A stretch of 64,000 nt of DNA from Aurantimonas coralicida_A. GTDB taxonomy: Bacteria > Pseudomonadota > Alphaproteobacteria > Rhizobiales > Rhizobiaceae. The stretch's first letter is position 1. Each line of letters opens with the position of its first letter. The position numbers and the translations under genes are program-made. Positions 52,306 through 61,504 of this stretch are shown piece after piece. The notes under the pieces were generated by a model that did no database searches, was not told where the DNA came from, and saw nothing but the letters and a program-made list of their open reading frames with translations. Location of the stretch: positions 1-64,000 of the forward strand of contig NZ_JAYXIH010000011.1 in assembly GCF_036016755.1 (NCBI RefSeq), given 5' to 3'.

Positions 52306-52770
52306 TCAGGCGGCGTTCTGCGCCGAGGCGCTGGTCATCAGCGCGTAGAGCGAACCGGCATCGCGCGCGTCGCGGATATTGGCGACGGTATCCCGATTGC
52401 GCAACAACCGCGCGACCTTGGACAGAGCCTTGAGATGGTCGGCACCCGACCCCTCCGGCGCGAGCAGCAGGAAGACGAGGTCGACCGGCTGGTCGTCGAG
52501 CGCGTCGAAATCGACCGGGCGCGTCAGCCGCGCGAAAACACCAACGATGTGATCGAGCGCCTGAAGCTTGCCATGCGGGATGGCGATGCCGTTGCCGACG
52601 CCGGTCGATCCGAGCTTTTCGCGCTGCAGGATGGTCTCGAACACCTCGCGCTCGGGCAGCCCCGTCAGCGACGCTGCTTTCTCGGCGAGTTCCTGAAGCA
52701 CCTGTTTCTTCGATGTGGCCCGCAAGGCGGGCAGAATCGCCGCCGGTTCGATGAGCGTCTCGAAATCCAT
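52306..52770 (-). CDS. ptsN: PTS IIA-like nitrogen regulatory protein PtsN
   Basis: 154 residues of EIIA-Ntr. The phospho-His is His66 in GNGIAIPHGKLQ, with VDLVFLLLAPEGSGADHLKAL downstream. It is phosphorylated through the Ntr phosphotransferase chain and regulates metabolism and potassium uptake rather than sugar import. ATG 52770 is the family-like start. It closes the rpoN-hpf-ptsN group, a conserved proteobacterial order. Confidence 0.95.
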   Translation of the reverse strand: MDFETLIEPAAILPALRATSKKQVLQELAEKAASLTGLPEREVFETILQREKLGSTGVGNGIAIPHGKLQALDHIVGVFARLTRPVDFDALDDQPVDLVFLLLAPEGSGADHLKALSKVARLLRNRDTVANIRDARDAGSLYALMTSASAQNAA

Positions 52771-52829
52771 CGCTGAGGTGCCTCTTGCTGCGGAGCGCGT
52801 CAACCTGAGCCTTGAACCTTGCGCGGCGC

Positions 52830-53402
52830 TCAAGTGTCGCCAGCGTAGGTTGATGGATCCACCCAGCCGTAATTGCCGTCGGGTCGCCGGAAGACGATGT
52901 TGAGATCCCCGGATTTGGCATTGCGGAAGACCACGACCGGACCGTCCTGTCGGTCGAGTTCCATCACCGCGCCGGCGACCGAGTGCGTTCCGACCTTCAG
53001 CGTGGTTTCGGCGATGATCGCCGGCGAGAAGTCCTCGGGAATTTCTTCCTCTTCATCTGGGATCGCCGCCATGACGGAGTAGGCCATGTCGCGGCCGTTG
53101 ACGTGTGGGCGGTGATCCTTGAGCCGGCGCTTGTAGCGCCTGAGACGCTTCTCGATGCGCTCGGCGGCGTCGGCAAAGCTGGACTCTGGATCATGCGCCT
53201 CACCGGCGGCCTGGAAAACCACGCCGGTGTCGAGGTGCAAGGTGCAATCGGACGAATAGCGGGCGGCGTTTTTCGAGATCACGACGGTGCCGGAGAAATT
53301 GCCGTCAAAATATTTGTCGACGGCTTCGCTCAGCCGTTCCTCGATCCGCGTCCGGAACGCCTCGCCGACGTCCATGTGCTTTCCCGATACACGAAGGCTC
53401 AT
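52830..53402 (-). CDS. hpf: Ribosome hibernation promoting factor, long form
   Basis: 190 residues. The N-terminal S30AE domain (LRVSGKHMDVGEAFRTRIEERL, KRLRRYKRRLKDH) binds the 30S subunit. A linker leads to the C-terminal dimerisation domain (VMELDRQDGPVVVFRNA, VFRRPDGNYGWVDP). Long HPF forms 100S ribosome dimers in stationary phase. ATG 53402 is the start. It lies between rpoN and ptsN. Confidence 0.95.
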   Translation of the reverse strand: MSLRVSGKHMDVGEAFRTRIEERLSEAVDKYFDGNFSGTVVISKNAARYSSDCTLHLDTGVVFQAAGEAHDPESSFADAAERIEKRLRRYKRRLKDHRPHVNGRDMAYSVMAAIPDEEEEIPEDFSPAIIAETTLKVGTHSVAGAVMELDRQDGPVVVFRNAKSGDLNIVFRRPDGNYGWVDPSTYAGDT

Positions 53403-53658
53403 GCTTGAAAGCTCCTGTGAGATGACCGTTTCGGCCTCTGGTGCCGGTCAAGTGAAACGCGCCGGGCGGGCGTTGGATGCCGTTTGGTCCGCAATTTTCA
53501 CGCGGCGACGGTGCCGGATCGCGCGGATCCGACTGAATTCACGAAGTGGCGCCTTCTAGGGATGAACGCCAAGACTGTCAACGCGGGGATCATGGCCCAT
53601 CCCCCTTTCCGCAAAAGCCCGAGCATCCATCTGGTCTGCGCCACCCCGCGGTCCCTCG

Positions 53659-55170
53659 TCAAGAGGCCAGCCGCCGCGCGTTCATCTCGCGCCGACGCTG
53701 GATCGACGACGGAATGCCGAGCGCCTCGCGGTATTTCGCGACGGTTCGCCGCGCCAGATCGACGCCTTCCTTGTGAAGGATGGCGGCAATGTCGTCGTCG
53801 GACATGACCTTGCCCTGGCTTTCGGCGTCGATCAGCGCCCTGATTCGATGCTTGACCGTCTCGGCCGAATGGGCGTCGCCACCATGCGCCGAGGCGATTG
53901 CAACGGTGAAGAAGAAGCGCATCTCGAATGTGCCGCGTGGCGTCGCGATGAATTTTGACGCGGTGACCCGGCTGACGGTCGATTCATGCATGCCGATCGC
54001 TTCGGCGACCGCCATCAGCGTCATCGGCTTCAGCCCCTTAATTCCATGGGTCAAAAACCCGTCCTGGCGGCGCACGATCTCGCTCGCGACCTTGACGATC
54101 GTCTTGGCCCGCTGGTCGAGCGAGCGCACCAGCCAGTTGGCCGATTGCTGGCATTCGCCGATGAAGGCGCGATCGTCATCCGACAGGCAGCCGCCGCGCA
54201 CGGTGCGCAGATAGGCGTTGTCGACGAGCACACGGGGCAACGCGTCCGGGTTGAGTTCGACCCGCCAGCCGCCATCCGGCGCTTCGGTGACGATGACGTC
54301 GGGAATGAGGGTCTCGAAACCCTCATGATCGAAGGCGTGTCCGGGTTTGGGATCGAGGCCGCGGATCTCGGCGAGGATGTCCATCAGGCCGGCCTCGTCC
54401 TCGCCGGTGAGGCGTCGGAGCGCGGCGAAGTCGCGCCGGGCAAGCAGATCGAGATGGGCGAGAACGGTCCGCATGACCGGGTCGAACCGGCCCTGGCGTT
54501 GCAGCTGGAGCATCAGGCATTCGGCAAGATCGCGTGCGAACAGCCCGGGCGGCGTCGCTTCGCGCTGAAGGATCACGAGCGCCGCTTCGACGTCGGTCAC
54601 CGCAACGCCGAGATCGGCGGCGAAACTCTCCGGGGTGATCCGCAAATAGCCGCACTCGTCGAGAAGCTCGATCATCGCCTCGCCGATCTTGCGCTCCAGG
54701 CCAGGCGCCAGCGCGTCGGCGACTTCACCGCGCGCGTGGGCGTGAAGGGACGGGCGGTTGTCCGCCAGGTCGTCGATGCCGAAATCGGAACCGGTCCCGA
54801 TCAGGCGCGTCTCGCCGCGCAGGCTCGGGCCGGATTGCGCTGGCCTGTCGTCGCCGGCGTCATCGCGTCCTGAAAAGCCGCTCTCGAAGGCCGCGCCATC
54901 GCTCGCGGCGCCGGTCAAGCCGCCATGCTCCGGATCCTCGCCGGCGGCCTTGTCCGTATCGGCCGGATGGCCGTCCGGGCTCTCGGGCGCGGGCTCGTCC
55001 GGCGCGGCCGTATCGGCATCCGTGATCAACGGATTGCGCTCCATCTCGGTCTCGACGAAGGCTTTCAGTTCGAGATGGCTGTATTGGAGCAGGCGAATCG
55101 ATTGCAGCAGCTGGGGCGTCATCACCAGCGATTGCGTCTGCCGCATGTGCAGTTTGGCGGAAAGAGCCAT
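53659..55170 (-). CDS. rpoN: RNA polymerase sigma-54 factor
   Basis: 503 residues. Region I begins QTQSLVMTPQLLQSIRLLQYS, the Gln/Leu-rich part that meets activators. An acidic linker follows, then the core-binding domain and the -12 HTH (MAVAEAIGMHESTVSRVTASK). The RpoN box RRTVAKYREALGI near the C-terminus reads the -24 element. It directs nitrogen-related and other activator-dependent promoters. Confidence 0.97.
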   Translation of the reverse strand: MALSAKLHMRQTQSLVMTPQLLQSIRLLQYSHLELKAFVETEMERNPLITDADTAAPDEPAPESPDGHPADTDKAAGEDPEHGGLTGAASDGAAFESGFSGRDDAGDDRPAQSGPSLRGETRLIGTGSDFGIDDLADNRPSLHAHARGEVADALAPGLERKIGEAMIELLDECGYLRITPESFAADLGVAVTDVEAALVILQREATPPGLFARDLAECLMLQLQRQGRFDPVMRTVLAHLDLLARRDFAALRRLTGEDEAGLMDILAEIRGLDPKPGHAFDHEGFETLIPDVIVTEAPDGGWRVELNPDALPRVLVDNAYLRTVRGGCLSDDDRAFIGECQQSANWLVRSLDQRAKTIVKVASEIVRRQDGFLTHGIKGLKPMTLMAVAEAIGMHESTVSRVTASKFIATPRGTFEMRFFFTVAIASAHGGDAHSAETVKHRIRALIDAESQGKVMSDDDIAAILHKEGVDLARRTVAKYREALGIPSSIQRRREMNARRLAS

Positions 55171-55346
55171 GAGACGCCGATATACTCACCTAGGTGTGGG
55201 CTGCTGCGATGGCGCGGTGCCCCGGCACCGCGCACGCGCCGCCCGGCACTTGCCCGCGAAAGCTGGACGGGCGGCAACCCTTGCCGCCTCATCAAAGCGG
55301 GTCGTCGCGTTCTTTGTCAATCGTCGCGCGGCGGCGCTGTCGCGGC

Positions 55347-56189
55347 TCAGAAGCTGAATTCGTTGCCGAGATAGAAGCGGCGCACATCGGCGTTGTCGAC
55401 GATCTCCTGAGGCCGACCGTGCGTCAGGACGGCGCCGGCGTGCATGATATAGGCGCGGTCGATCAGCCCCAGCGTCTCGCGGACGTTGTGATCGGTGATC
55501 AGCACGCCGATACCGCGCTTGGTCAGGTGCCGGACCAGCCCCTGAATGTCCGAGACGGCGATGGGGTCGACACCGGCGAAGGGTTCGTCGAGCAGCATGA
55601 AGGTCGGCTTGGAGGCAAGCGCGCGCGCGATCTCGCAGCGTCGGCGCTCGCCGCCGGAGAGCGAGGTCGAGGCCTGCTTGCGCAAATGACTGATGTTGAA
55701 TTCCTCGAGCAGCGCAGTGAGCTCGCGCTCGCGGACTGCGCGATCGGGCTCGACCACCTCCAGAACGGCGCGAATATTGTCCTCGACCGACAGGCCGCGG
55801 AAGATCGAGGCCTCTTGGGGAAGATAGCCGATCCCCAGCCGTGAGCGCCGATACATCGGGACGCTGGTGATGTCGTGGCCGTCGAGGACGATGCGGCCGG
55901 CGTCGACGGGAACGAGCCCGGTGATCATGTAGAAGCAGGTCGTCTTGCCGGCGCCGTTCGGGCCGAGCAGGCCAACGGCTTCGCCGCGGCGCACGCCGAG
56001 CCGCACGTCGTCGACGACGCGCCTGCCGCGGTAGGTCTTGGTCAGCCCCGTGGCATAGAGCGTCCCGACGGCGTCGTCGGGACGATCCTGACCCACCCCT
56101 TCTGGACCGGAAACGGCGTCGCCCTCGGCGGGCGAGCGGCGCCGAATCTGTGCCGACGTCCCGGATTCGGCGGTCGTTTGAAACTTCAC
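55347..56189 (-). CDS. lptB: LPS export ABC transporter ATP-binding protein LptB
   Basis: 280 residues, with about 40 extra N-terminal residues compared with E. coli LptB (241). Walker A is GPNGAGKT at 76-83, the signature is SLSGGERRRCEIAR, Walker B is FMLLDEPFAGVDP and the switch His is in LITDHNVRETL. It powers lipopolysaccharide extraction with LptF/G and LptC. It lies 32 bases after lptA and 176 bases before rpoN. Confidence 0.94.
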   Translation of the reverse strand: MKFQTTAESGTSAQIRRRSPAEGDAVSGPEGVGQDRPDDAVGTLYATGLTKTYRGRRVVDDVRLGVRRGEAVGLLGPNGAGKTTCFYMITGLVPVDAGRIVLDGHDITSVPMYRRSRLGIGYLPQEASIFRGLSVEDNIRAVLEVVEPDRAVRERELTALLEEFNISHLRKQASTSLSGGERRRCEIARALASKPTFMLLDEPFAGVDPIAVSDIQGLVRHLTKRGIGVLITDHNVRETLGLIDRAYIMHAGAVLTHGRPQEIVDNADVRRFYLGNEFSF

Positions 56190-56221
56190 GCGTTCGACCT
56201 CAATGGCTCTACCAATCGCTG

Positions 56222-56821
56222 CTACTGGTCCGGCGTCAGCATCATTCGTACCCGGCCGCCACTGCCGCCACTGTCGCCATCACCGCAATTCGTGCTTTCG
56301 AGGCGGGCGAGACCCGTCTGCATCTGGATTGTCAGCCGGCAGCCCTCGGCGACGTTCTGACCCTGCGACAGGACGACGTTTCCGGTCATCACGACCACTT
56401 CGCTTTTCATATCGAAGGTCGCCTGTTCGGCGGTCGCGACCTGATCGGCGGATTTCACATAGACCTTCTCGCTCGCCTCCAGTCGCTCGATCTGGCTGGA
56501 ACCGCCCGGCAGCGCGCTGGTGCCCGTTTTTCCGCCGGACGCTCCCTCCTGCGCCTTGGTATAGGAAACCACAAGCTTGCCGGTCCTCAGTTCCGTCTCG
56601 CCCTGCGACACCTGGACATTGCCGGTGAAGGTGGCGACCGCCTTGTTGTCATCGACGTCGAGCTGGTTCGACTCGATCGAGATCGGTTGGTCGCCATTGA
56701 TCTGGAGGCCGGTGAAACTCTCGCCGAGCCCCTGCTGCGCCGACACGGGCGCGGCGAAGATCAGGCTCGCGAACAGGGCGGCATACAAGGGAACCGCGCG
56801 GCCGAATTTTGACGATCGCAT
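56222..56821 (-). CDS. lptA: Lipopolysaccharide transport periplasmic protein LptA
   Basis: 199 residues with a signal peptide ending at VSA-QQ. The OstA-like domain has IESNQLDVDDNKAVATFTGN and VVVMTGNVVLSQGQNVAEGC, the repeating beta-jellyroll strands of the periplasmic LPS bridge. The C-terminal tail is Gly/Ser-rich. It starts 3 bases after lptC ends, so the two are coupled. Confidence 0.92.
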   Translation of the reverse strand: MRSSKFGRAVPLYAALFASLIFAAPVSAQQGLGESFTGLQINGDQPISIESNQLDVDDNKAVATFTGNVQVSQGETELRTGKLVVSYTKAQEGASGGKTGTSALPGGSSQIERLEASEKVYVKSADQVATAEQATFDMKSEVVVMTGNVVLSQGQNVAEGCRLTIQMQTGLARLESTNCGDGDSGGSGGRVRMMLTPDQ

Positions 56822-56824
56822 ATC

Positions 56825-57577
56825 TTACTCGTTTCTCGAGGCTTGTTCTTGACTATCGGAGGACGGGCCCGGATTGAGAACCATTTTAACGCGCCCGCCG
56901 AAGGAAAAGACCTTGCCTCCCTCCGATACGGTGAGCGTGTCCGAGCGAATGGTCTGGGCCGGGGTATCGATCGCGACGGGTCCCTCGCCGTCCAGGGTTC
57001 CTTCTGCGAGATCGATGTCGGCCGCCGCCAGATTGATCGAGATGCCGCTCGTCGTCTCGACGGTGATCCCGTCGCGGAGCTGCAATCTCTGGTTGGTTTG
57101 ATCGTAGTTGCCCGATTCCGCCGTGATGTCGGCGGTTGTATCGTCATCGACGGAGACTGTGGCCTTCACCATTTCCAGATCGACACCGCCGCCGTTCAGT
57201 GACTGGATGGCGCGCTCGGCGACCAGATCGTAGGGCCGATTGCTGCTGTCGAGCCCCGACATGCGTGGCGCCTGCATCACCACCCGGCCGTCAGAGATCG
57301 AGGTGTCGGCGACGGAAACGTTGTCCGGCAGGCCGCGGGCCAGCCAGGTCACCGCGATTCCGAAGGCGACGATCAGCGCCGCGACCGCCGGCAGGCCGAT
57401 CTTCAACACCCGCACGAGGCGCGAGTGCCGTCGTGCCCGCGCGAATTCCCGCTCGGTCCGCGTGCTCGCGCCGTGCCCGGTAGGCCTCGCCGGCGAGGCC
57501 ATCAGCCTGGCTGCGCGCCTTCCGGTTGGGTTCGTGTCCACCGTCAATCGGGTCCTCTCCGTCCTGGCTCGGTCCAT
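56825..57577 (-). CDS. lptC: LPS export system protein LptC
   Basis: About 250 residues. A long basic cytoplasmic N-terminus precedes one membrane helix (IGLPAVAALIVAFGIAVTWL) and a periplasmic LptC/YrbK beta domain (SDGRVVMQAPRMSGLD, AESGNYDQTNQRLQLRDGI). It hands LPS from LptB2FG to LptA. The start is uncertain: 57577 is used, with 57625 and 57502 also possible. The basic leader is longer than in E. coli LptC. Confidence 0.85.
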   Translation of the reverse strand: MDRARTERTRLTVDTNPTGRRAARLMASPARPTGHGASTRTEREFARARRHSRLVRVLKIGLPAVAALIVAFGIAVTWLARGLPDNVSVADTSISDGRVVMQAPRMSGLDSSNRPYDLVAERAIQSLNGGGVDLEMVKATVSVDDDTTADITAESGNYDQTNQRLQLRDGITVETTSGISINLAAADIDLAEGTLDGEGPVAIDTPAQTIRSDTLTVSEGGKVFSFGGRVKMVLNPGPSSDSQEQASRNE

Positions 57578-57759
57578 CGACGCCCGCGATGCGCCTTGTC
57601 CAGACTTACGGCGATCCGACAGCAATACGGGCTTTTTGCGTCGAAGCCAAAAACTTGCCGTAAATTCTTAACCTGAGGGAATGAACGTTTCGTGTGGCTT
57701 CACAGGACGCGCGGTTCCGGCTAACCCTCGCCGCAACGCGCAATCCTATGGAGCCGTCC

Positions 57760-58743
57760 ATGTCCGCAACCGCCGAGGACCTGATCGATCGCCGTCGGCT
57801 GCGCCGCAAGCTGAGCTTCTGGCGCGTGGCGGCGGTGGTCGTCGTGGCGCTCGCCGCCCTCGCCGCCGCCGTTTTCTCCGGTTTTGACGGCGCCGCCACG
57901 TTTTCGTCGCGCGATCAGATCGCCAGAGTGGCGATCGAGGGCCTGATTACCGAAGACCTTGACCTTCTCGACCTTCTCGAAAAGGTCAAGGACGACGACG
58001 CGGTCAAGGCCGTGGTACTGCGGATCGATTCGCCGGGTGGAACGACCGTGGGCGGCGAGGCGCTCTACGAAGCGGTGCGCGCCATCGCCGCCGTCAAGCC
58101 GGTGGCCGCCGAGGTCGGAACGCTCGCCGCCTCGGCCGGCTACATGATCGCTTCCGGCGCCGATCACATCGTCGCCCGGCGAACCTCCATCGTCGGCTCC
58201 ATCGGGGTGATCTTCCAATATGTCGATGCGTCCAAGCTGCTCGACACCATCGGCGTCGAGGTCAACGCGATCAAATCCTCCCCGATGAAGGCCGAGCCCT
58301 CGCCCTTCGCGCCCGCGCCGGAGGAGGCCAAGGCGATGATCCGCCGCCTGATCATGGACACCTACGAATGGTTCGTCGCGCTGGTCGCCGAACGGCGCGA
58401 CATGAGTCTGTCCGAGGCGCGCGCGCTCGCCGACGGCTCGATCTTCACCGGCAGCCAGGGGCTCGAGCGCAAGCTGGTCGATGCGCTGGGCGGCGAAGCC
58501 GAGGTGCGGCGCTGGCTGGAGGATGATCGCGGTGTGACGAAGGGGCTCAAAATTGTCGAGCGGGAACCCGAGACCGAAGGCTATGCGTCGCTTTTTACCG
58601 CCGCCAGGGCGATGCTCTTCGGCGCCTTCGGCCTAGATCCTCGCGTCGCCTCGCTCGAAACCGCCCTTTTGCGCAAGGTCGGCCACCTTGACGGCATGGT
58701 GTCGCTCTGGCAGCCTTTGGATGGGCGCGCGCCACTGCGGTGA
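57760..58743 (+). CDS. sppA: Signal peptide peptidase SppA (S49 family, short form)
   Basis: 327 residues from ATG 57760 (GGAGCC upstream), with one N-terminal membrane helix (VAAVVVVALAALAAAVF). The S49 serine-lysine dyad is Ser125 in GTLAASAGYMIASGAD and probably Lys177 in SSPMKAEPSPF. It degrades residual signal peptides in the membrane. Its length fits the single-domain form, as in Bacillus. It is followed 100 bases later by ihfB. Confidence 0.93.
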   Translation: MSATAEDLIDRRRLRRKLSFWRVAAVVVVALAALAAAVFSGFDGAATFSSRDQIARVAIEGLITEDLDLLDLLEKVKDDDAVKAVVLRIDSPGGTTVGGEALYEAVRAIAAVKPVAAEVGTLAASAGYMIASGADHIVARRTSIVGSIGVIFQYVDASKLLDTIGVEVNAIKSSPMKAEPSPFAPAPEEAKAMIRRLIMDTYEWFVALVAERRDMSLSEARALADGSIFTGSQGLERKLVDALGGEAEVRRWLEDDRGVTKGLKIVEREPETEGYASLFTAARAMLFGAFGLDPRVASLETALLRKVGHLDGMVSLWQPLDGRAPLR

Positions 58744-58842
58744 AGTCGTGGAAATATTTGACGTTTCTCATTGCAAAACGGGACGCGCTGAGAGTTCGGC
58801 GGTCGGAAGCGACCGGGCCGGACACCAAGAGGGGAAAATCGC

Positions 58843-59124
58843 TTGATTAAGTCGGAACTCGTGCAGGCGATCGCCAGCCGCAACCCGCATCTCTACCAGC
58901 GCGACGTCGAGACGATCGTTAAGGCGATCTTCGACGAGATCACCGAGGCGCTGTGCGAGTCGAACCGGGTCGAACTGCGCGGTTTCGGAGCGTTCTCGGT
59001 GAAGAATCGCCCGCCCCGATCGGGCCGCAATCCGCGCACCGGCGAAGCGGTCGAGGTCGAGGAGAAATGGGTCCCGTTCTTCAAAGCCGGCAAGGAATTG
59101 CGCGAGCGCCTGAACGAGGAGTGA
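58843..59124 (+). CDS. ihfB: Integration host factor subunit beta
   Basis: 93 residues, starting at TTG 58843 behind AGAGGGGAAA. The sequence IKSELVQAIASRNPHL, then VELRGFGAFSVKNRPPRSGRNPRTGE, contains the DNA-bending beta-arm with the intercalating Pro region. It pairs with IHF-alpha and supports recombination and sigma-54 activation. It follows sppA, as in many proteobacteria. Confidence 0.95.
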   Translation: MIKSELVQAIASRNPHLYQRDVETIVKAIFDEITEALCESNRVELRGFGAFSVKNRPPRSGRNPRTGEAVEVEEKWVPFFKAGKELRERLNEE

Positions 59125-59256
59125 GGCAGGCGTCGACCGCGATACCCGTCAGAATGATTGACGCATCCGGTTTGGCGCCCATTTTCAAACGATGACAAGG
59201 CCCGCGGATGCCGGTGCAGGGGCGCCGCAGCCGACAGAGGTCCGAGGCGTAGGCGC

Positions 59257-59640
59257 ATGATTTCGAAAATACTTTCATTGCTCATTCTGGTTCCCCTGGC
59301 CATCGTGCTGGTCGTCTTCAGCGTGGCCAACCGCGAGGCGATCCCGGTTTCGCTCGATCCGATCGGCTCGATGCCGCAGCTCGCCTTCGAGGCGCCGCTG
59401 TTCATTCTTTTGATGGGGTCGGTGATCATCGGCGTCGTGCTGGGCGGGATCGGCACCTGGCTGACTCAGGCGCATTACCGGCGCAAGTCCTGGAAGCGCA
59501 AATACGAGGTGGAAAAGCTGCGGCGTGAAACCGAGGAGAACAAGGCGAAACTTCGCCAGCTCCAGGAAGAACGTGACCGCGCCTCCTACGGGCAGGCCGC
59601 CTCCAATTCGACGGCACTGGCGACCTCACGGGCGGCGTAA
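59257..59640 (+). CDS. LapA-domain (DUF1049) inner-membrane protein
   Basis: 127 residues with two membrane helices (ILSLLILVPLAIVLVVFSVA and LFILLMGSVIIGVVLGGIG) and a charged coiled-coil tail (KWKRK-like start, EKLRRETEENKAKLRQLQEE). This is the lipopolysaccharide-assembly-protein-A-like family, found next to ihfB. ATG 59257 gives the family start. In E. coli LapA works with LapB in LPS regulation; that role here is inferred. Confidence 0.85.
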   Translation: MISKILSLLILVPLAIVLVVFSVANREAIPVSLDPIGSMPQLAFEAPLFILLMGSVIIGVVLGGIGTWLTQAHYRRKSWKRKYEVEKLRRETEENKAKLRQLQEERDRASYGQAASNSTALATSRAA

Positions 59641-59708
59641 TAGGAGCGGCGTCATACCAAACCTGCGGGTATGGGTGACCGAGCCGGCCCTACGTCGCAC
59701 TCTCGTCA

Positions 59709-59734
59709 AAAGGCCCGCCATGCAGCGGGCCTTT
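59709..59734. terminator. Bidirectional terminator between lapA-like and coxG-like genes
   Basis: AAAGGCCCGC (59709-59718), a 6-base loop and GCGGGCCTTT (59725-59734) form a perfect 10-bp stem with short A and T flanks. The genes on each side converge. Confidence 0.75.
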
Positions 59735-59780
59735 GCGTTCCAGATAGTCCGCGATCCTTCGCCGAGGCGCTTGCCGCGCC

Positions 59781-60257
59781 TCAGACGGATTCGGTCGTGC
59801 CTTCGGCCGTGGCCGTGCCGCCTGAGACCGTCTCGGCAAAACAATCGAAGAACTGTCCAGCGAGCTTCTTGGCGGTCGAATCGATCAACCGCCCGCCCAG
59901 CTGGGCAATCTTGCCGCCGACCTGGGCCTTGACATCATAGGTGAGGATGGTGTCCGCGCCGTCCTCGGCCAAGTGTACGTCGGCGCCACCTTTGGCGAAG
60001 CCGGCGATACCGCCCTTGCCCTCGCCGACGATGGAATAGCTCTCCGGCGCGTTGATATTCTCCAGACGGACCTCGCCCGAGAATTTTGCCTTGACCGGGC
60101 CGACCTTGGTGACGACCGTCGCGGCCATCTCGTTCTCGCCCGTCATTTCCAGGCTCTGGCAGCCGGGGATGCAGGCGCGAAGAACGTCCGGGTCGTTGAG
60201 CGCGGCCCAGACCTTTTCACGTGGCGCCGACAGTCGATATTCGCCCTTCAGATCCAT
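59781..60257 (-). CDS. CoxG-like SRPBCC protein
   Basis: 158 residues: DLKGEYRLSAPREKVWAALNDPDVLRACIPGCQSLE, spread over the first 40 positions, is typical of carbon-monoxide-dehydrogenase subunit G (SRPBCC fold). KVGPVKAKFSGEVRLENI follows. CoxG relatives help membrane attachment of CO dehydrogenase, but no such enzyme genes are present. ATG 60257 follows GGGAGGAT. It is probably an orphan member with an unknown partner. Confidence 0.85.
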   Translation of the reverse strand: MDLKGEYRLSAPREKVWAALNDPDVLRACIPGCQSLEMTGENEMAATVVTKVGPVKAKFSGEVRLENINAPESYSIVGEGKGGIAGFAKGGADVHLAEDGADTILTYDVKAQVGGKIAQLGGRLIDSTAKKLAGQFFDCFAETVSGGTATAEGTTESV

Positions 60258-60400
60258 GTTGATCCTCCCTGTTTGGCGGGCGCGAGTTCTGGCGCCCGCA
60301 ATATGTTGCTCGCGACTTGCTGCACGTTTTTGGTCGCTTTGCCAAGCCGCCAAGGAACCGCTAAGGAGCGCTCTGAACCACAGTAGCAGGGAGTTTCGCC

Positions 60401-61504
60401 TTGGCGCGAACGCGGCGGCCGAACCACAAGACGGCCACGAAACCGGCTCGGACGGCGTCCCGCAAGCATGAGGCGGACCGGCCGGAGCGCGCGCGCCCGG
60501 GCGGCGACGAACAGCGCGGGGGCGGCCGACCCGGCCGACCGGTGGAGCCATCGACGCGGCTGACGCTATCTGAGCGAGCGGGCGCGCGTCCGAGCGAAGA
60601 GGGGCCGCTGATCCTCACCGTGGAGCCGACGGAAGATTACGCGCTGATCGATTCGGGCGGCGGCGAGAAGCTGGAGCGCTATGGCCCGCTGCTGGTTCGC
60701 CGGCCGGAAAACCAAGCGATCTGGCGGCCGCGGCTGCAGCCGGATGACTGGCAGAGGGCCGACTCTGTCTTTACCGGCGACACCGACGAGGAGGGCACCG
60801 GCCGCTGGCGCTTTCCCCATGCGCCGCTCGGCGAGACCTGGCCGCTCGTTCATGACGGGTTGTCCTATCAGGGCCGGTTCACCTCCTTCCGTCATGTCGG
60901 CGTGTTTCCCGAGCAGGCGGCGCACTGGGCCTATGCCGAGGCCGCGATCCGCGCCGCCAGCCAACGGGGAAACAACCCGGTGCGCGTGCTCAATCTCTTC
61001 GGCTACACCGGCATCGCCTCGCTCATCGCCGCCCGCGCCGGGGCCGAGGTCACTCATGTCGACGCCTCCAAGAAGGCGGTTGGCTGGGCGCGGGAGAACC
61101 AGGAGATGGCAGGGCTCGGCGCGCGTCCGATCCGCTGGATCTGCGAGGACGCGATCCGCTATGTGGAGCGCGAGGTCAAACGCGGCAGCCGCTATGACGC
61201 GATCCTGCTCGACCCGCCGAAATTCGGCCGGGGCCCGAAAGGCGAAGTCTGGCAGCTCTTCGACGATCTGCCCTATCTTCTGGGTCTCGTCCGTGAACTT
61301 CTGTCGGATCGTCCGCTGTTCGTGATCCTCACCGCCTATTCGATCCGCGCTTCGTTCTACGCCCTGTCGGCGCTCATGGGCGAGAGCTTTCGCGGGCTCG
61401 GCGGCAACCTGCAATCGGGCGAACTCGTTATCCGCGAGGCCGGCGACGAGCCGCGCCTCCTGTCGACGTCCCTCTTCTCGCGCTGGAGCGCCGACCATGT
61501 CTGA
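60401..61504 (+). CDS. Class I SAM-dependent RNA methyltransferase (RlmI/RlmK-like)
   Basis: 367 residues. A basic, disordered N-terminus of about 70 residues precedes the catalytic domain. SAM motif I is VLNLFGYTGIASLIAARAGA, the acidic strand end is THVDASKKAV, and the active-site motif is ILLDPPKFGRGPKGEVW. These match rRNA large-subunit cytosine-type methyltransferases of the RlmI/K group. The start is TTG 60401 behind GGGAG. It overlaps the next methyltransferase gene by 8 bases. Confidence 0.88.
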   Translation: MARTRRPNHKTATKPARTASRKHEADRPERARPGGDEQRGGGRPGRPVEPSTRLTLSERAGARPSEEGPLILTVEPTEDYALIDSGGGEKLERYGPLLVRRPENQAIWRPRLQPDDWQRADSVFTGDTDEEGTGRWRFPHAPLGETWPLVHDGLSYQGRFTSFRHVGVFPEQAAHWAYAEAAIRAASQRGNNPVRVLNLFGYTGIASLIAARAGAEVTHVDASKKAVGWARENQEMAGLGARPIRWICEDAIRYVEREVKRGSRYDAILLDPPKFGRGPKGEVWQLFDDLPYLLGLVRELLSDRPLFVILTAYSIRASFYALSALMGESFRGLGGNLQSGELVIREAGDEPRLLSTSLFSRWSADHV

